From positions 1 through 36,780 of the forward strand of contig JAFGFQ010000053.1 in the NCBI GenBank assembly GCA_016930995.1: a DNA stretch of 36,780 nucleotides, written 5' to 3'. The translations under genes and the position numbers were made by a program. Position 1 is the stretch's first letter, and every line of letters begins with the position of its first letter. Below, one piece after another: positions 26,664 to 35,226 of this stretch. The DNA is from Thermoplasmatota archaeon (GTDB lineage: Archaea; Thermoplasmatota; E2; DHVEG-1). The notes below the pieces were generated by a model. That model saw only the letters and a program-made list of their open reading frames with translations, was not told the origin of the DNA and made no database searches.

Positions 26664-27884
26664 ATGGCTATTGTGACAATTAAATCCCTAGATAAATATC
26701 AAGAGATAGTCGGAGATCATCTTATCCAGAAAATACGGTCTGAAGCGTCTTCATTGTCTGAAAAAAAAATGGTTCATATTAATTCGACATACCAAGGCGG
26801 TGGGGTCGCAGAGATTTTGAATAGTTTGATTATTCTTTTAAACGATGTCGGTATTGAAACTGATTGGCGGATTCTTCATGGGAACCTTGATTTTTTCACA
26901 ATTACCAAAAAGTTTCATAACGCACTTCAAGGGGAAAGAATCAATCTCTCTGAAAAAAAGAAGGAGATTTATTATATCAACAACGTGAACAATGCGATTT
27001 TTTCCCATATCAATCATGATTTCGTTGTCGTTCATGACCCCCAACCATTACCTATTATCACGTGTTACAAAAAAAGACAACCGTGGGTGTGGAGATGCCA
27101 TATTGATATTTCCACCCCAATGAAAGATTTATGGGATTACCTGAAAATGTTTATCCTGAAGTATGATGCGATGATTATTTCTATGGAGAAATTTAAACCA
27201 CGGGATATACCGGACCGAGTGTTGCCTCAGTATATTATTCGTCCGTCTATTGATCCATTGAACTTGAAGAATAGGGAGATACCAAGTTTCACCATCTCAA
27301 AGTATCTCTCCAAATATGGGATTGATGAGGAGAAACCTATTATTACGCAAATATCGCGATTTGACAAATGGAAAGATCCTGAGGGAATGATAAAGATATT
27401 TAAAATGATTAAACGAAAGGCGAACTGCCAGTTGATATTAGCTGGTTCCATGGCAACAGATGATCCCGAGGGACAAGGGATCTTTGAAAATTTGGAAAAA
27501 CTTGTTGAGACGGAAAAAGACATCCGTCTTATTATCAACGCACCTGATATCCTTATTAATGTTCTGCAACGGGCGTCTTCAGTTATTATTCAGAAATCCC
27601 TGAAGGAAGGTTTTGCCATCACGGTAAGCGAAGCGTTATGGAAAAAAACCCCGGTTGTCACCTCGAACGTCGGGGGAATCTCATCACAGGTGATTCACGG
27701 AAAGAACGGGTACCTAGTTGAACCGAAAGATTACGCAGGTTTTGCTGAGAAAATCACCTATCTTCTCAAAAATCCAACAATCGCAGAAAAGATGGGAGAA
27801 TTCGGAAGGGAGCATGTAAAAAATAATTTTTTAATTACGAGGCATCTCCTTGATTATATCCAATTGATGAAAAAAGTTATATGA
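26664..27884 (+). CDS. treT: Trehalose glycosyltransferring synthase (TreT-like, GT4)
   Basis: A 406-residue GT4 enzyme. TreT makes trehalose in one step from NDP-glucose and glucose. The start VHINSTYQGGGVAEILNSLI, then WRILHG, WRCHIDIS, the ISRFDKWKDPEG donor-binding stretch and EGFAITVSEALWKKTPVV (E-x7-E) match TreT proteins closely. Some relatives act in the reverse, trehalose-degrading direction. The gene is codirectional with otsAB but separately promoted and 118 bp away, giving the cell two possible trehalose routes. It converges on a small PRC-barrel gene. Confidence 0.88.
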   Translation: MAIVTIKSLDKYQEIVGDHLIQKIRSEASSLSEKKMVHINSTYQGGGVAEILNSLIILLNDVGIETDWRILHGNLDFFTITKKFHNALQGERINLSEKKKEIYYINNVNNAIFSHINHDFVVVHDPQPLPIITCYKKRQPWVWRCHIDISTPMKDLWDYLKMFILKYDAMIISMEKFKPRDIPDRVLPQYIIRPSIDPLNLKNREIPSFTISKYLSKYGIDEEKPIITQISRFDKWKDPEGMIKIFKMIKRKANCQLILAGSMATDDPEGQGIFENLEKLVETEKDIRLIINAPDILINVLQRASSVIIQKSLKEGFAITVSEALWKKTPVVTSNVGGISSQVIHGKNGYLVEPKDYAGFAEKITYLLKNPTIAEKMGEFGREHVKNNFLITRHLLDYIQLMKKVI

Positions 27885-27931
27885 ACGTGTAACTGATGTT
27901 CTGTAACTTTTTTATAGATTTTTTTTTTAGT

Positions 27932-28177
27932 TTATTTCAGAGGTTCTTCGATGACGATAATATCTTTGACCAAGGATAACCTGGAGAAGGGAAAAACAAT
28001 CTCCCCACGTTCTGTGAGTGTGTATTTTTCAAGATTCAGCTCTTTTGCAGGAAGTATTAATACTGATATAATCTCACCTGAAATATTATCTTTAATTGAT
28101 TCCTGAATCCTCCCGATGATGTTCCCTTTTGAATTTAATACAGTTTTTCCTACTAATGCTTCATTTATGTTTTCCAT
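27932..28177 (-). CDS. Single PRC-barrel protein
   Basis: An 81-residue protein that is essentially one PRC barrel (LVGKTVLNSKGNIIGRIQES, then SGEIISVLILPAKELNL, then GEIVFPFSRLSLVKDIIVI). AAAGG lies just before ATG 28177. Small stand-alone PRC barrels are common in archaea and their role is unknown. A larger double-barrel gene is at 17.2 kb. It lies downstream of the MscS gene on the same strand but is separated by a 208-bp gap containing an inverted repeat. Confidence 0.78.
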   Translation of the reverse strand: MENINEALVGKTVLNSKGNIIGRIQESIKDNISGEIISVLILPAKELNLEKYTLTERGEIVFPFSRLSLVKDIIVIEEPLK

Positions 28178-28336
28178 AACCTTTCTCTCAAAAACAAGTA
28201 TTCCTATGGAATTCCTTCTTATATTTCTTTCTATTAATCCTTAGAATTAGAATACGTATGCTTGGTTATTTATAAAAATATTACATAGTGTAAAAGCTAC
28301 ATCTACCTGCATTTGATTGCATTTGTGAACCAGAGA

Positions 28337-28376
28337 ATAACAGTTTTTTTCAGGATATTTCGTAGCTAACTGTTAT
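28337..28376 (-). terminator. Inverted repeat after the second MscS gene
   Basis: ATAACAGTT (28337-28345) and AACTGTTAT (28368-28376) form a perfect 9-bp stem with a 22-nt loop, ten bases past the MscS stop. On the minus strand the A-run lies in the loop, not after the stem, so termination is only one possible role. The rest of 28178-28385 shows a short direct repeat of GCATTTG (about 28310-28326) and nothing else. Confidence 0.4.
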
Positions 28377-28385
28377 GAATTTGGT

Positions 28386-29510
28386 CTATTGGTTCTTTTC
28401 TAGATAGATTGTTTGAGTGGGGAACGCGATTTCAATTTTTTCTTTTTCAAAAGCTTCTGCAATCCCGAAGTTGATTTGCTGTTGGATATCCATGTATGTG
28501 TTATAATCCGATGAATCAATGAAATATACAACCTCGAAATTCAGACTAAAGGCTCCGAACTCCCTGAAATGAATCCGGTCTATCTGGCATAATTGGCATT
28601 TTCCGATTATTTCTCGAATCATACCCTCTATCTTCTTAAGCTTTTCAATCGGGGTCCCATACGTGACTCCGACTGTAAAAACAATGCGTCGTTTCTGTAG
28701 TTTCTTGTAGTTATGGATGTTTTTATCAAGGATAGCTCTATTAGAGATGACAAGTTCTTCTCCCCGTAGTAGTTTTATTCTTGTTGATCTCATGCTGATG
28801 TGGGTGACAGTCCCTGCATCGTCGCCGATGACGATGAAATCCCCAATTTCAAACGGTCGATCAAAAAAGATCGAAAATGCACTGAACGCATCACTAAGCA
28901 AGTTTTGAAGGGCAAATGCGATAGCTATACCACCAACGCCAAGGCCGACCAATGCACCGGATAAGTCAATTTTGCTCAGATAGAGGAGAATGAGAAACGC
29001 AAAAATGTATACGACTGCGTGAAGGAGTTTCTTAAAAATAACAAGTATATTTGTACTTATTTCTTGTTTTGTTTTTCTGGCTAAACGATTTGCGTACCAA
29101 CTCACAAGGACATTGATGACCCGAGTGATGATATATGCGATAAGGAGGATTTCTGCTGTGAGAAAAATAAAACCGATATAGACATAGTATGCATCAAGGA
29201 AAACGAGTTGATCTACCGCGTACCAAAATCCTATGAGAAGAACCAAGAAATAGACTGGTCGTTTTACATTTTTGATTATTTCATCGTCAAGGGTTGTTTT
29301 TGTTTTCTTCGCCCATTTTGTGAAATAATATGCGAAGATACGATACACTATCCATCCGATGATAATGGCAAGTGCAAAGAAGATTACCGCAGCGATACTT
29401 TGTCCTACGATAGGGTCGACCTGATAGCCGCTCTCTTGAAAGAGGGTGTTAATATATTCCCCTAAATTTATTGCGAACATCATAAAAATCAAAAAGGGAA
29501 AAGCATTCAT
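28386..29510 (-). CDS. MscS-family mechanosensitive channel (larger type)
   Basis: A 374-residue channel protein with five likely membrane segments (about 5-17, 36-58, 88-105, 112-135 and 165-215). The pore-lining stretch GVGGIAIAFALQNLLSDAFSAF leads into the beta domain (FEIGDFIVIGDDAGTVTHISMRSTRI). The C-terminal alpha/beta domain ends in EKIEIAFPTQTIYL, typical of the family. The extra N-terminal helices separate it from the shorter homologue at 17.9 kb. No clear SD precedes ATG 29510; a leaderless message is possible. It is divergent from the KamA-like gene. Confidence 0.9.
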   Translation of the reverse strand: MNAFPFLIFMMFAINLGEYINTLFQESGYQVDPIVGQSIAAVIFFALAIIIGWIVYRIFAYYFTKWAKKTKTTLDDEIIKNVKRPVYFLVLLIGFWYAVDQLVFLDAYYVYIGFIFLTAEILLIAYIITRVINVLVSWYANRLARKTKQEISTNILVIFKKLLHAVVYIFAFLILLYLSKIDLSGALVGLGVGGIAIAFALQNLLSDAFSAFSIFFDRPFEIGDFIVIGDDAGTVTHISMRSTRIKLLRGEELVISNRAILDKNIHNYKKLQKRRIVFTVGVTYGTPIEKLKKIEGMIREIIGKCQLCQIDRIHFREFGAFSLNFEVVYFIDSSDYNTYMDIQQQINFGIAEAFEKEKIEIAFPTQTIYLEKNQ

Positions 29511-29693
29511 TATTTTTTAAGTTTTAGTTTTTTAATATTTTTCTTCCGATTGAGCATTTATCGTTTGTTTCCTTCGCCATTTTTTCTTTTTCTGATGCTT
29601 TCATTGTTTTGTATTAAATCATTGATAGATGAAACATATCGATGCATAGAAAATAATAAGAGTCAGAATACTATAAACCATGGGGAAGGGTAT

Positions 29694-31502
29694 ATGACAC
29701 AAACTATTGTAAGTGCTTCAAAAAAGGAACTTGCAGAACATCTCTGGACAGCTGATCCCACTATTAAAACGATTCTAAAAAAAGCTGAGACCCAGCGTGA
29801 AGCACGAGAACAAATTTTTGAGTATCTCAATACACTTGATAGGCATTACACAAGTATCTATGCTGATGATTATTTTAAGGAATTACATGCTATTGAAAAA
29901 AATAATGCGAGGGAGTGCATCAAAGTTTTCAAGAATGTTATTCGAACAGAAAATGAAAGAATAACGCATTTTTCAGCACTTCATGCATTGATGAATCTAG
30001 CAAAAAATAAAAAAGGCGCGTCTAAAAACCTCGATGCCGGTTTTTTATGCGAGTTTATCAATTTATTCAAGGGTATCAACGGGAAATCCGGGAAGACCGA
30101 TGATGTTTTTATTTTACCATTTGACAATGCTGAAGCATCATTGATGCGATCTGAAAAGCTTGATAAATATGCAAAGAAAATGAACGAATACCTCGATAGA
30201 TATAAATGGGGTTTAGATCAAGAACTGATTGCGAAACAACAAGCACTGAAGAATAAAATATTAACCTTTTTTAATGCAACGGAAGAAGAGTGGCACACAT
30301 ATCACTGGCATCTTTCACATGTGATACGAGATAAACAGACGCTGTCTTCGTTAGTGTCTTTAGATGATGATGAAAAAGAAGGGCTCAAGGTCGCAGAAAA
30401 CAATCAGATTCCCTTTGAAATCACCCCTTATTACCTTTCCTTGTTCAACGAGAAAGGTCGTACTTTTGATGACCAAGGGGTACGAGCACAAGTCCTCCCA
30501 AGTAAAACCTATTGTGTCAATGTCATCGATAATAGAAAACGACAGATTGATATGGATTTCATGGGGGAGAAATCAACAAATCCTATTGAAGGCATCACCA
30601 GGAGATATCCTCAGATTCTTATTCTGAAACCAGTAAATTTCTGTCCTCAGATCTGCGTATACTGTCAGAGGAATTGGGAGTTAGAACCATCCACTGAGAT
30701 AAAAACAAAAGATGAAGACATGAATAACGCGATTGAGTGGATTGATCATAATAAGTACATCAACGAGGTGTTGGTCACTGGAGGAGATCCTTTTATTCTC
30801 CCCGATTCCTATCTTGATGAGATGTTAAGGAAGTTAGCATGCATTGACCATATCGAACGAATCCGTATCGGCACAAGGGCCCTTGTTACCCTTCCTTTTC
30901 GAATCACAGAGGATCTCGTTGGCATCCTGCAGCAGTACCATGCGATAGGCAAGCGGGAGATTTGTGTAGTGACGCATTTTGAGCATGTCGCTGAGATAAC
31001 CCCGGATGTCCTTGAAGCGGTAAAAAAGATACGAAACGCGGGGATGAGTATCTATAATCAGCAGGTGTTTACGTATTATACGAGTCTAAAGTATCAGACC
31101 GCTGCTTTGCGAAGAGCATTAAGACTAAGTGGGATTGATCCGTATTATACCTTTAACACGAAAGGCAAGGAAGAGACTATTGATTTTCGGGTTCCTATCG
31201 CACGGATACAACAGGAGCGAAAGGAGGAAGCCCGGTTTCTCCCTGGCCTTGTCAGGACAGATGAACCGGTCTTTAACGTCCCGAAACTAGGAAAATCACA
31301 TTTGCGGGGCTGGCAGAACCACGAGATCGTCATGGTGTTAGGTTCTGGACAACGAGTCTATCGTTTTTATCCCTGGGAATCAAGTGTCACCTTAGTTGAC
31401 ACCTACCTATATACTGACGTTTCTATCTATGATTACTTGAAAAGACTTGCAAAGGACGGACAGGATATTGATGAGTATAAAACGATTTGGTATTATTTTT
31501 GA
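29694..31502 (+). CDS. KamA-like radical SAM protein with a long N-terminal region
   Basis: A 602-residue protein. Residues 1 to about 300 are helical and unassigned. A lysine-2,3-aminomutase-type radical SAM domain follows, with the cluster motif C317-x3-C321-x2-C324 (FCPQICVYCQRNW) and VTGGDPFI. In KamA, the PLP lysine lies in a DAPGGGGK context. Here the comparable stretch is FNVPKLGKSHL (K534), so PLP may still bind, but the glycine loop and the substrate-binding Asp are changed. Lysine is thus an unlikely substrate. ATG 29694 is chosen because GGGGAAGGG stands just before it; the frame extends to 29550, but that part looks like a chance hydrophobic stretch. Confidence 0.8.
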   Translation: MTQTIVSASKKELAEHLWTADPTIKTILKKAETQREAREQIFEYLNTLDRHYTSIYADDYFKELHAIEKNNARECIKVFKNVIRTENERITHFSALHALMNLAKNKKGASKNLDAGFLCEFINLFKGINGKSGKTDDVFILPFDNAEASLMRSEKLDKYAKKMNEYLDRYKWGLDQELIAKQQALKNKILTFFNATEEEWHTYHWHLSHVIRDKQTLSSLVSLDDDEKEGLKVAENNQIPFEITPYYLSLFNEKGRTFDDQGVRAQVLPSKTYCVNVIDNRKRQIDMDFMGEKSTNPIEGITRRYPQILILKPVNFCPQICVYCQRNWELEPSTEIKTKDEDMNNAIEWIDHNKYINEVLVTGGDPFILPDSYLDEMLRKLACIDHIERIRIGTRALVTLPFRITEDLVGILQQYHAIGKREICVVTHFEHVAEITPDVLEAVKKIRNAGMSIYNQQVFTYYTSLKYQTAALRRALRLSGIDPYYTFNTKGKEETIDFRVPIARIQQERKEEARFLPGLVRTDEPVFNVPKLGKSHLRGWQNHEIVMVLGSGQRVYRFYPWESSVTLVDTYLYTDVSIYDYLKRLAKDGQDIDEYKTIWYYF

Positions 31503-31630
31503 TTAAATTCTAAGAAATTTTTCTATTCTTCATTCTGTTATTGACGGGTGTTTAGAATGAAAGTAGTTGTTGTATCATAATTGATTTTTATTAAAAGAGG
31601 AGAACAACAGAGAGATAACCCCGCTGCACG

Positions 31631-32002
31631 TTATTCTTTTGTATACAGGTATAATCCACCGGTGTTCTGATACAGCAATCGAAGGGTGGTGTTGTTTTCA
31701 GAAAATTCATAATCAAAGAGATGCTGTGTTTGGATGCCATCTGCGGTTATTTGTACTATTAAATAGTTACCTTCGTCTACTTGGTATGTTCCAGAAAAAT
31801 GCGAGTGAAATGTTACCGTTCCATTTGAAAAAAACGTCACTTGTTCTCCAAGGTCCTGCTGTGCGGTTTCCTCATCTGTGACCCATATTCCGACGAATTT
31901 ACTTTCTTCAGGGGTTAATGTACGTTGCACTTGATTGCATCCACTCAATACGACAGAGACAAGAATGCTAGCAAGTCCAATGAGCAGGAGTTGTTTTTTC
32001 AT
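31631..32002 (-). CDS. Small lipoprotein
   Basis: A 123-residue exported protein with a lipobox: MKKQLLLIGLASILVSVVLSGC, the modified cysteine being C22. The mature part is a small beta-rich domain (KFVGIWVTDEE, VTFFSNGTVTFHSHFSGTYQVD) like the lipocalin-type repeats of archaeal surface proteins. Function unknown. GAGG precedes the ATG and a TATA-like GATATATTATC (about 32050-32060) precedes that, so it has its own promoter although it lies downstream of, and codirectional with, the protease gene. Confidence 0.75.
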   Translation of the reverse strand: MKKQLLLIGLASILVSVVLSGCNQVQRTLTPEESKFVGIWVTDEETAQQDLGEQVTFFSNGTVTFHSHFSGTYQVDEGNYLIVQITADGIQTQHLFDYEFSENNTTLRLLYQNTGGLYLYTKE

Positions 32003-32097
32003 TAGTTATTCCTCTGCATCTGTTCCAGATTTATTATTATTTCTATCTGTGATAATATATCGTAAGAAGCCAGAAGGGTAGAAAGGGTTGTGAAGTA

Positions 32098-33522
32098 TTA
32101 TCCCCATCCATTTTCAAAATATGAATAGTCGATTCTATTCCAGTCATTAAGGTCTGGGCTCCTTCGTGAACCATCAGAGTAATCAACAATCAGATATACC
32201 CATCCATAACTCATGCAGCTCCGATACGATTTAGTTAACCACCATCCAAGTTGCCAAGGATGAGCACAAAATTGGTTATGTCCAGGTATAGGCCAGAAAC
32301 CAAACGTATGACCTAATTCATGGATGTAACAGCTTGCATAGACAATGTCTCTATTAAGGAACGGTTTTTTTTCAATTGTCTCTAGCTTGGAACTCGCGAC
32401 TTGAAATGCATTTGGTTGGAATGTATAACCCACGATATCCTCGTAATAGAGAACCAACCCGTAATGAAACACACCTCGTCGCCAGTTATCTGGGTCTCCA
32501 TGCAGGAAATAATTCTGATAGATATCCTGGAGAAGTTGGCGGGTTACGTCATCATAAAATGGGAGGATATCATGTCCCCCCATCGTACCTGTATCAAGAT
32601 GAAGGACAATGTTTTGTTTATCTACAGCGGTCTTTGCCATCTCTTCTGAGTTTTTTGGGAAATAGGTTTTCTCCCCATTCGGGCCGTCTCCCATGATGTC
32701 CATTTCAATAAAAACATCCTTTCGAAATGGATCAGAGAACCATGCTGAGGTAAGGAACTCCTCAATGTTATTGATGCTATCATTATCCGGGTCGAGGTGT
32801 TCATGATCATCCCATGTCAAAGGTTGATATCCCCATTTGTATTCCCAATATGTGGTGATGGTGTCGTTGTCCGGGTCAAGAAGAGAATCGTTTATTGTCG
32901 GGTCGGTTCCAAGGGTGTTTACCTCACACCAATAGGGGATAGAATCACCGTCGTAATCGGTCTGCGTAATGTCAAACCACAGTTCGCAGTCGTGGTCATT
33001 TTTATAAATAGTTCCATCGTCACAGCCGCAAAGCCTCCCATATCCGCTGGCATCACCAATTGTATCGTCACCTGTCCAATGACCTGTTTTGATACTGTAG
33101 CGAAGGGTAACTTCGTCATGTTCAAGATCACCACTCACATCATAGGGGATATCTTCTGTTTCGTCACTCCAGAGCTGTAGGGTAATCGTAACAAATTCCT
33201 CATCATCAGGAACATCAAGGGTAGCATTCCATTGGGGATCAGTAACATATTTCGTATTAGTCCACACATCGCTGGTGAATTCTACTTCGTTAAGCAAGAT
33301 TTTCACATAGAAATTTGGGCTGTCATTTCCCTTATTTAACGGAAGAGTTCGCAGTTCGTTTATCGCAAGCAAACGGATTGTTTTTATTTCTACAGTGACT
33401 GACACATCTACTAGCGGATCGAAATCTTCAAGAGTTCTCATAGAGAATCGAGAGGAAGCACCAATCGTATTCAAGGATACAAGTAGGATTCCAATGATTG
33501 ATATACAATAGAGTTTGTTCAT
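32098..33522 (-). CDS. Secreted metzincin-like metalloprotease with calcium repeats
   Basis: A 474-residue exported protein. It has a signal peptide (1-22), a C2-like beta domain (about 35-150), Asp-rich thrombospondin-3-like calcium repeats (about 188-262; DYDGDSIPYW, LDPDNDTITT, LDPDNDSINN) and a zinc protease domain. H401-E402-x2-H405 lies in HELGHTFGF and a Met-turn-like SCMSYG has M437. The usual third ligand of HExxHxxGxxH would be residue 411, which is Pro; H415 is the nearest histidine. It would digest extracellular protein with the C25 peptidase. AAGGAGG lies 6 nt before ATG 33522. Confidence 0.82.
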   Translation of the reverse strand: MNKLYCISIIGILLVSLNTIGASSRFSMRTLEDFDPLVDVSVTVEIKTIRLLAINELRTLPLNKGNDSPNFYVKILLNEVEFTSDVWTNTKYVTDPQWNATLDVPDDEEFVTITLQLWSDETEDIPYDVSGDLEHDEVTLRYSIKTGHWTGDDTIGDASGYGRLCGCDDGTIYKNDHDCELWFDITQTDYDGDSIPYWCEVNTLGTDPTINDSLLDPDNDTITTYWEYKWGYQPLTWDDHEHLDPDNDSINNIEEFLTSAWFSDPFRKDVFIEMDIMGDGPNGEKTYFPKNSEEMAKTAVDKQNIVLHLDTGTMGGHDILPFYDDVTRQLLQDIYQNYFLHGDPDNWRRGVFHYGLVLYYEDIVGYTFQPNAFQVASSKLETIEKKPFLNRDIVYASCYIHELGHTFGFWPIPGHNQFCAHPWQLGWWLTKSYRSCMSYGWVYLIVDYSDGSRRSPDLNDWNRIDYSYFENGWG

Positions 33523-33686
33523 TTCTAACCTCCTTGAAATGTATATAACATGATGCTCTTCTATAAAAATATATCCTTGCAGAGATATTGAAAAATACTC
33601 TGGAGAGATGACGGGGAATTATCTGTGCTTTTTTTTTCATGAATGTTTGTTTCCTTTCATTTTCAATAAATTATTTACATTTTTCC

Positions 33687-33720
33687 TTTTAGGGAAACAT
33701 TTCCTAAAACCTTTTATAAC
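33687..33720 (+). promoter_or_regulatory. Palindrome abutting the TATA box of the DUF2188 gene
   Basis: A near-perfect 23-bp palindrome (33687-33709; arms TTTTAGG and CCTAAAA, inner AAA and TTT) ends three bases before a TTTATAAC TATA box (33713-33720). A protein bound there would cover the BRE. The rest of 33523-33762 holds the promoter region of the protease gene and no gene. Confidence 0.5.
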
Positions 33721-33762
33721 GATAGATGGTTCCAAAATATAATGTAATAACGGGGGTCGTCA

Positions 33763-34212
33763 ATGATTGAGCGGGCAGGCCACAAACATATCCTCCCAAC
33801 TCATGAAGGTTGGGTGGTCCGAGCAGCTGGTCTAGAGCAGGCATCAAGAATATTTCAATCTCGAGAAGAAGCGGTTCGTTATTCAAAGGAGGTGGCTGTG
33901 GAACATAATGTCTGTATCGTCATTCATGATGAAGAAGGAGAATTGGAAGACTTCCACTGCACCCCCGATGTAAAAAATCGATTTGTTATGAAAAAAAATC
34001 AAGGGTGGGCTGTGATTGCTGAAGGGGGAAACGAAGTAGAAAAAATATTCAATCGAAAAGGGGAAGCAATGGCGTATGCCTTTGATTATGCGAAAAAACA
34101 TAACGTCTGCATGCTCATTAATGATAAAGATGGGAATTTTAAAAGTAAGACCTGTCCGCCTGATGGGCATCCAGGGATTTTAGAAGTATTTCGAATGAAA
34201 CTAAAAGTATGA
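33763..34212 (+). CDS. Double DUF2188 protein
   Basis: A 149-residue protein built of two DUF2188-like repeats. The first (about 9-65) has HEGWVVRAAG, SREEAVRYSKEVAVEHNVCIVIHDEEG. The second (about 75-130) has NQGWAVIAEG, RKGEAMAYAFDYAKKHNVCMLINDKDG. DUF2188 proteins are small, often stress-linked, and of unknown function. There is no signal peptide, so it is cytoplasmic. Its promoter carries an operator-like palindrome, which suggests tight regulation. GGGGGT lies a few bases before the ATG. Confidence 0.75.
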   Translation: MIERAGHKHILPTHEGWVVRAAGLEQASRIFQSREEAVRYSKEVAVEHNVCIVIHDEEGELEDFHCTPDVKNRFVMKKNQGWAVIAEGGNEVEKIFNRKGEAMAYAFDYAKKHNVCMLINDKDGNFKSKTCPPDGHPGILEVFRMKLKV

Positions 34213-34469
34213 GTCTTAAGCCCCTTTGTTATCTTGTGTTTTAGACGTTATTTCAAAAAGAAAAAAGTAAATAAACTACCAAAAGGAATGCAAGAAATTC
34301 TGATTACTATCATAAAAAGTAGTAGAAATTGGAATGAAATTCGACGATTATAAGTAACACAGTTCCTAAGAAATATTTTGTTTTCGGTCATTCTTAATTT
34401 CTTCTTGATTTTTCTTCTTTAAAGCAAAGATTATTAATCATTTCTGGTTAACAACATAAGGAGTTAATT

Positions 34470-35051
34470 ATGAACAGAAGAATGGCACTTGTCCTCGTAA
34501 GTTTTTTATTGCTCGCAGGAAGCGTACATGCCCAAGAGACAGTGAACAAAACAGATTATCAACAAGACGTCTTAGAAGTGATAAACCAGTATCGTGAAAC
34601 ATTTGATGATTGTTTCCTTACCTTACAAGGAGATTTCCCATATGTCGCAACGGATTTTGCTAATCTGAATGATAGGATAGATGAGCTAACAGAAAAGAAA
34701 TGGTATCACCGAATCGTCGACACCTCGATGTTTGGTCAAAAAATGGAGGAAATCCTCTTTTATATGAAATGGGGAAATACGCGCTATGTTATTTCGATAC
34801 AATATTTTTTCAACAACGTAAGTAAGACATTCACGATCCCTAGCTTATATATTCTTTCTGACGACTACGGTGGTGGAACTGGGGAGTTTGGTCATATTAT
34901 TGAAGGAGGGATCCCTCATGAGGTCGCAGAGGAATCCTTAAACGTCATTGATGAATGTATGGGAACACCAGGTTTTCTCTTTCTGTCATTTTTTATTGCT
35001 GTCGCAGTCATATTGGTTTACTATTCACGGTATAAAAAAAAACTTTTATAG
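34470..35051 (+). CDS. Exported protein anchored by a C-terminal membrane helix
   Basis: A 193-residue protein with a signal peptide (1-22; ALVLVSFLLLAGSVHA), an extracellular domain of about 140 residues and a C-terminal helix (about 169-187; FLFLSFFIAVAVILVYYS) followed by a basic stop-transfer tail (RYKKKLL). Three N-x-S/T sites could be glycosylated. No family recognised. AAGGAG lies 6 nt before ATG 34470. In the 257-bp gap upstream (34213-34469) I see only a short open stretch (about 34232-34353) without a good start, plus T-rich sequence. Confidence 0.65.
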   Translation: MNRRMALVLVSFLLLAGSVHAQETVNKTDYQQDVLEVINQYRETFDDCFLTLQGDFPYVATDFANLNDRIDELTEKKWYHRIVDTSMFGQKMEEILFYMKWGNTRYVISIQYFFNNVSKTFTIPSLYILSDDYGGGTGEFGHIIEGGIPHEVAEESLNVIDECMGTPGFLFLSFFIAVAVILVYYSRYKKKLL

Positions 35052-35060
35052 GTGGGAAAA

Positions 35061-35115
35061 ATGAGGTTGGAACGCCGCCGAAGGTATTACGGTGTAGAAG
35101 GTGAAAGCCGCTGAG
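35061..35115 (+). ncRNA. GC-rich intergenic island, candidate small RNA
   Basis: In an A/T-rich intergenic region this 55-base block is clearly richer in G+C. It contains a possible stem (CGCCG at 35073-35077 with CGGTG at 35090-35094) and ends in CTGA followed by an A-run. ATGAGG near its start and CTGA near its end loosely recall box C and box D, but box C does not match its consensus. No start codon with an SD and no convincing ORF is present. Confidence 0.3.
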
Positions 35116-35226
35116 GAAAAAAAACTACCGTTAAATATAGCAAATTAAAAAAGAAACATCCGCGCGGTTTTTAAACCATTTCCTCGTCGAAATATTTAAA
35201 TTAACAATAATCATCTGAAAGAAACC

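Noticed and set aside
28305..28330. Direct repeat of GCATTTG as a CRISPR-like start
   Set aside because: Only two short copies with almost no spacer; no array anywhere in the window.
29550..29693. A signal-peptide-like start for the KamA-like protein (MSIYRLFPSPFFLFLML)
   Set aside because: A secreted radical SAM enzyme is implausible, and a good ribosome site stands before ATG 29694.
34232..34353. A short protein-like open stretch upstream of the exported protein gene
   Set aside because: Only a TTG start is available, with no ribosome site or known motif; at most a decayed remnant.
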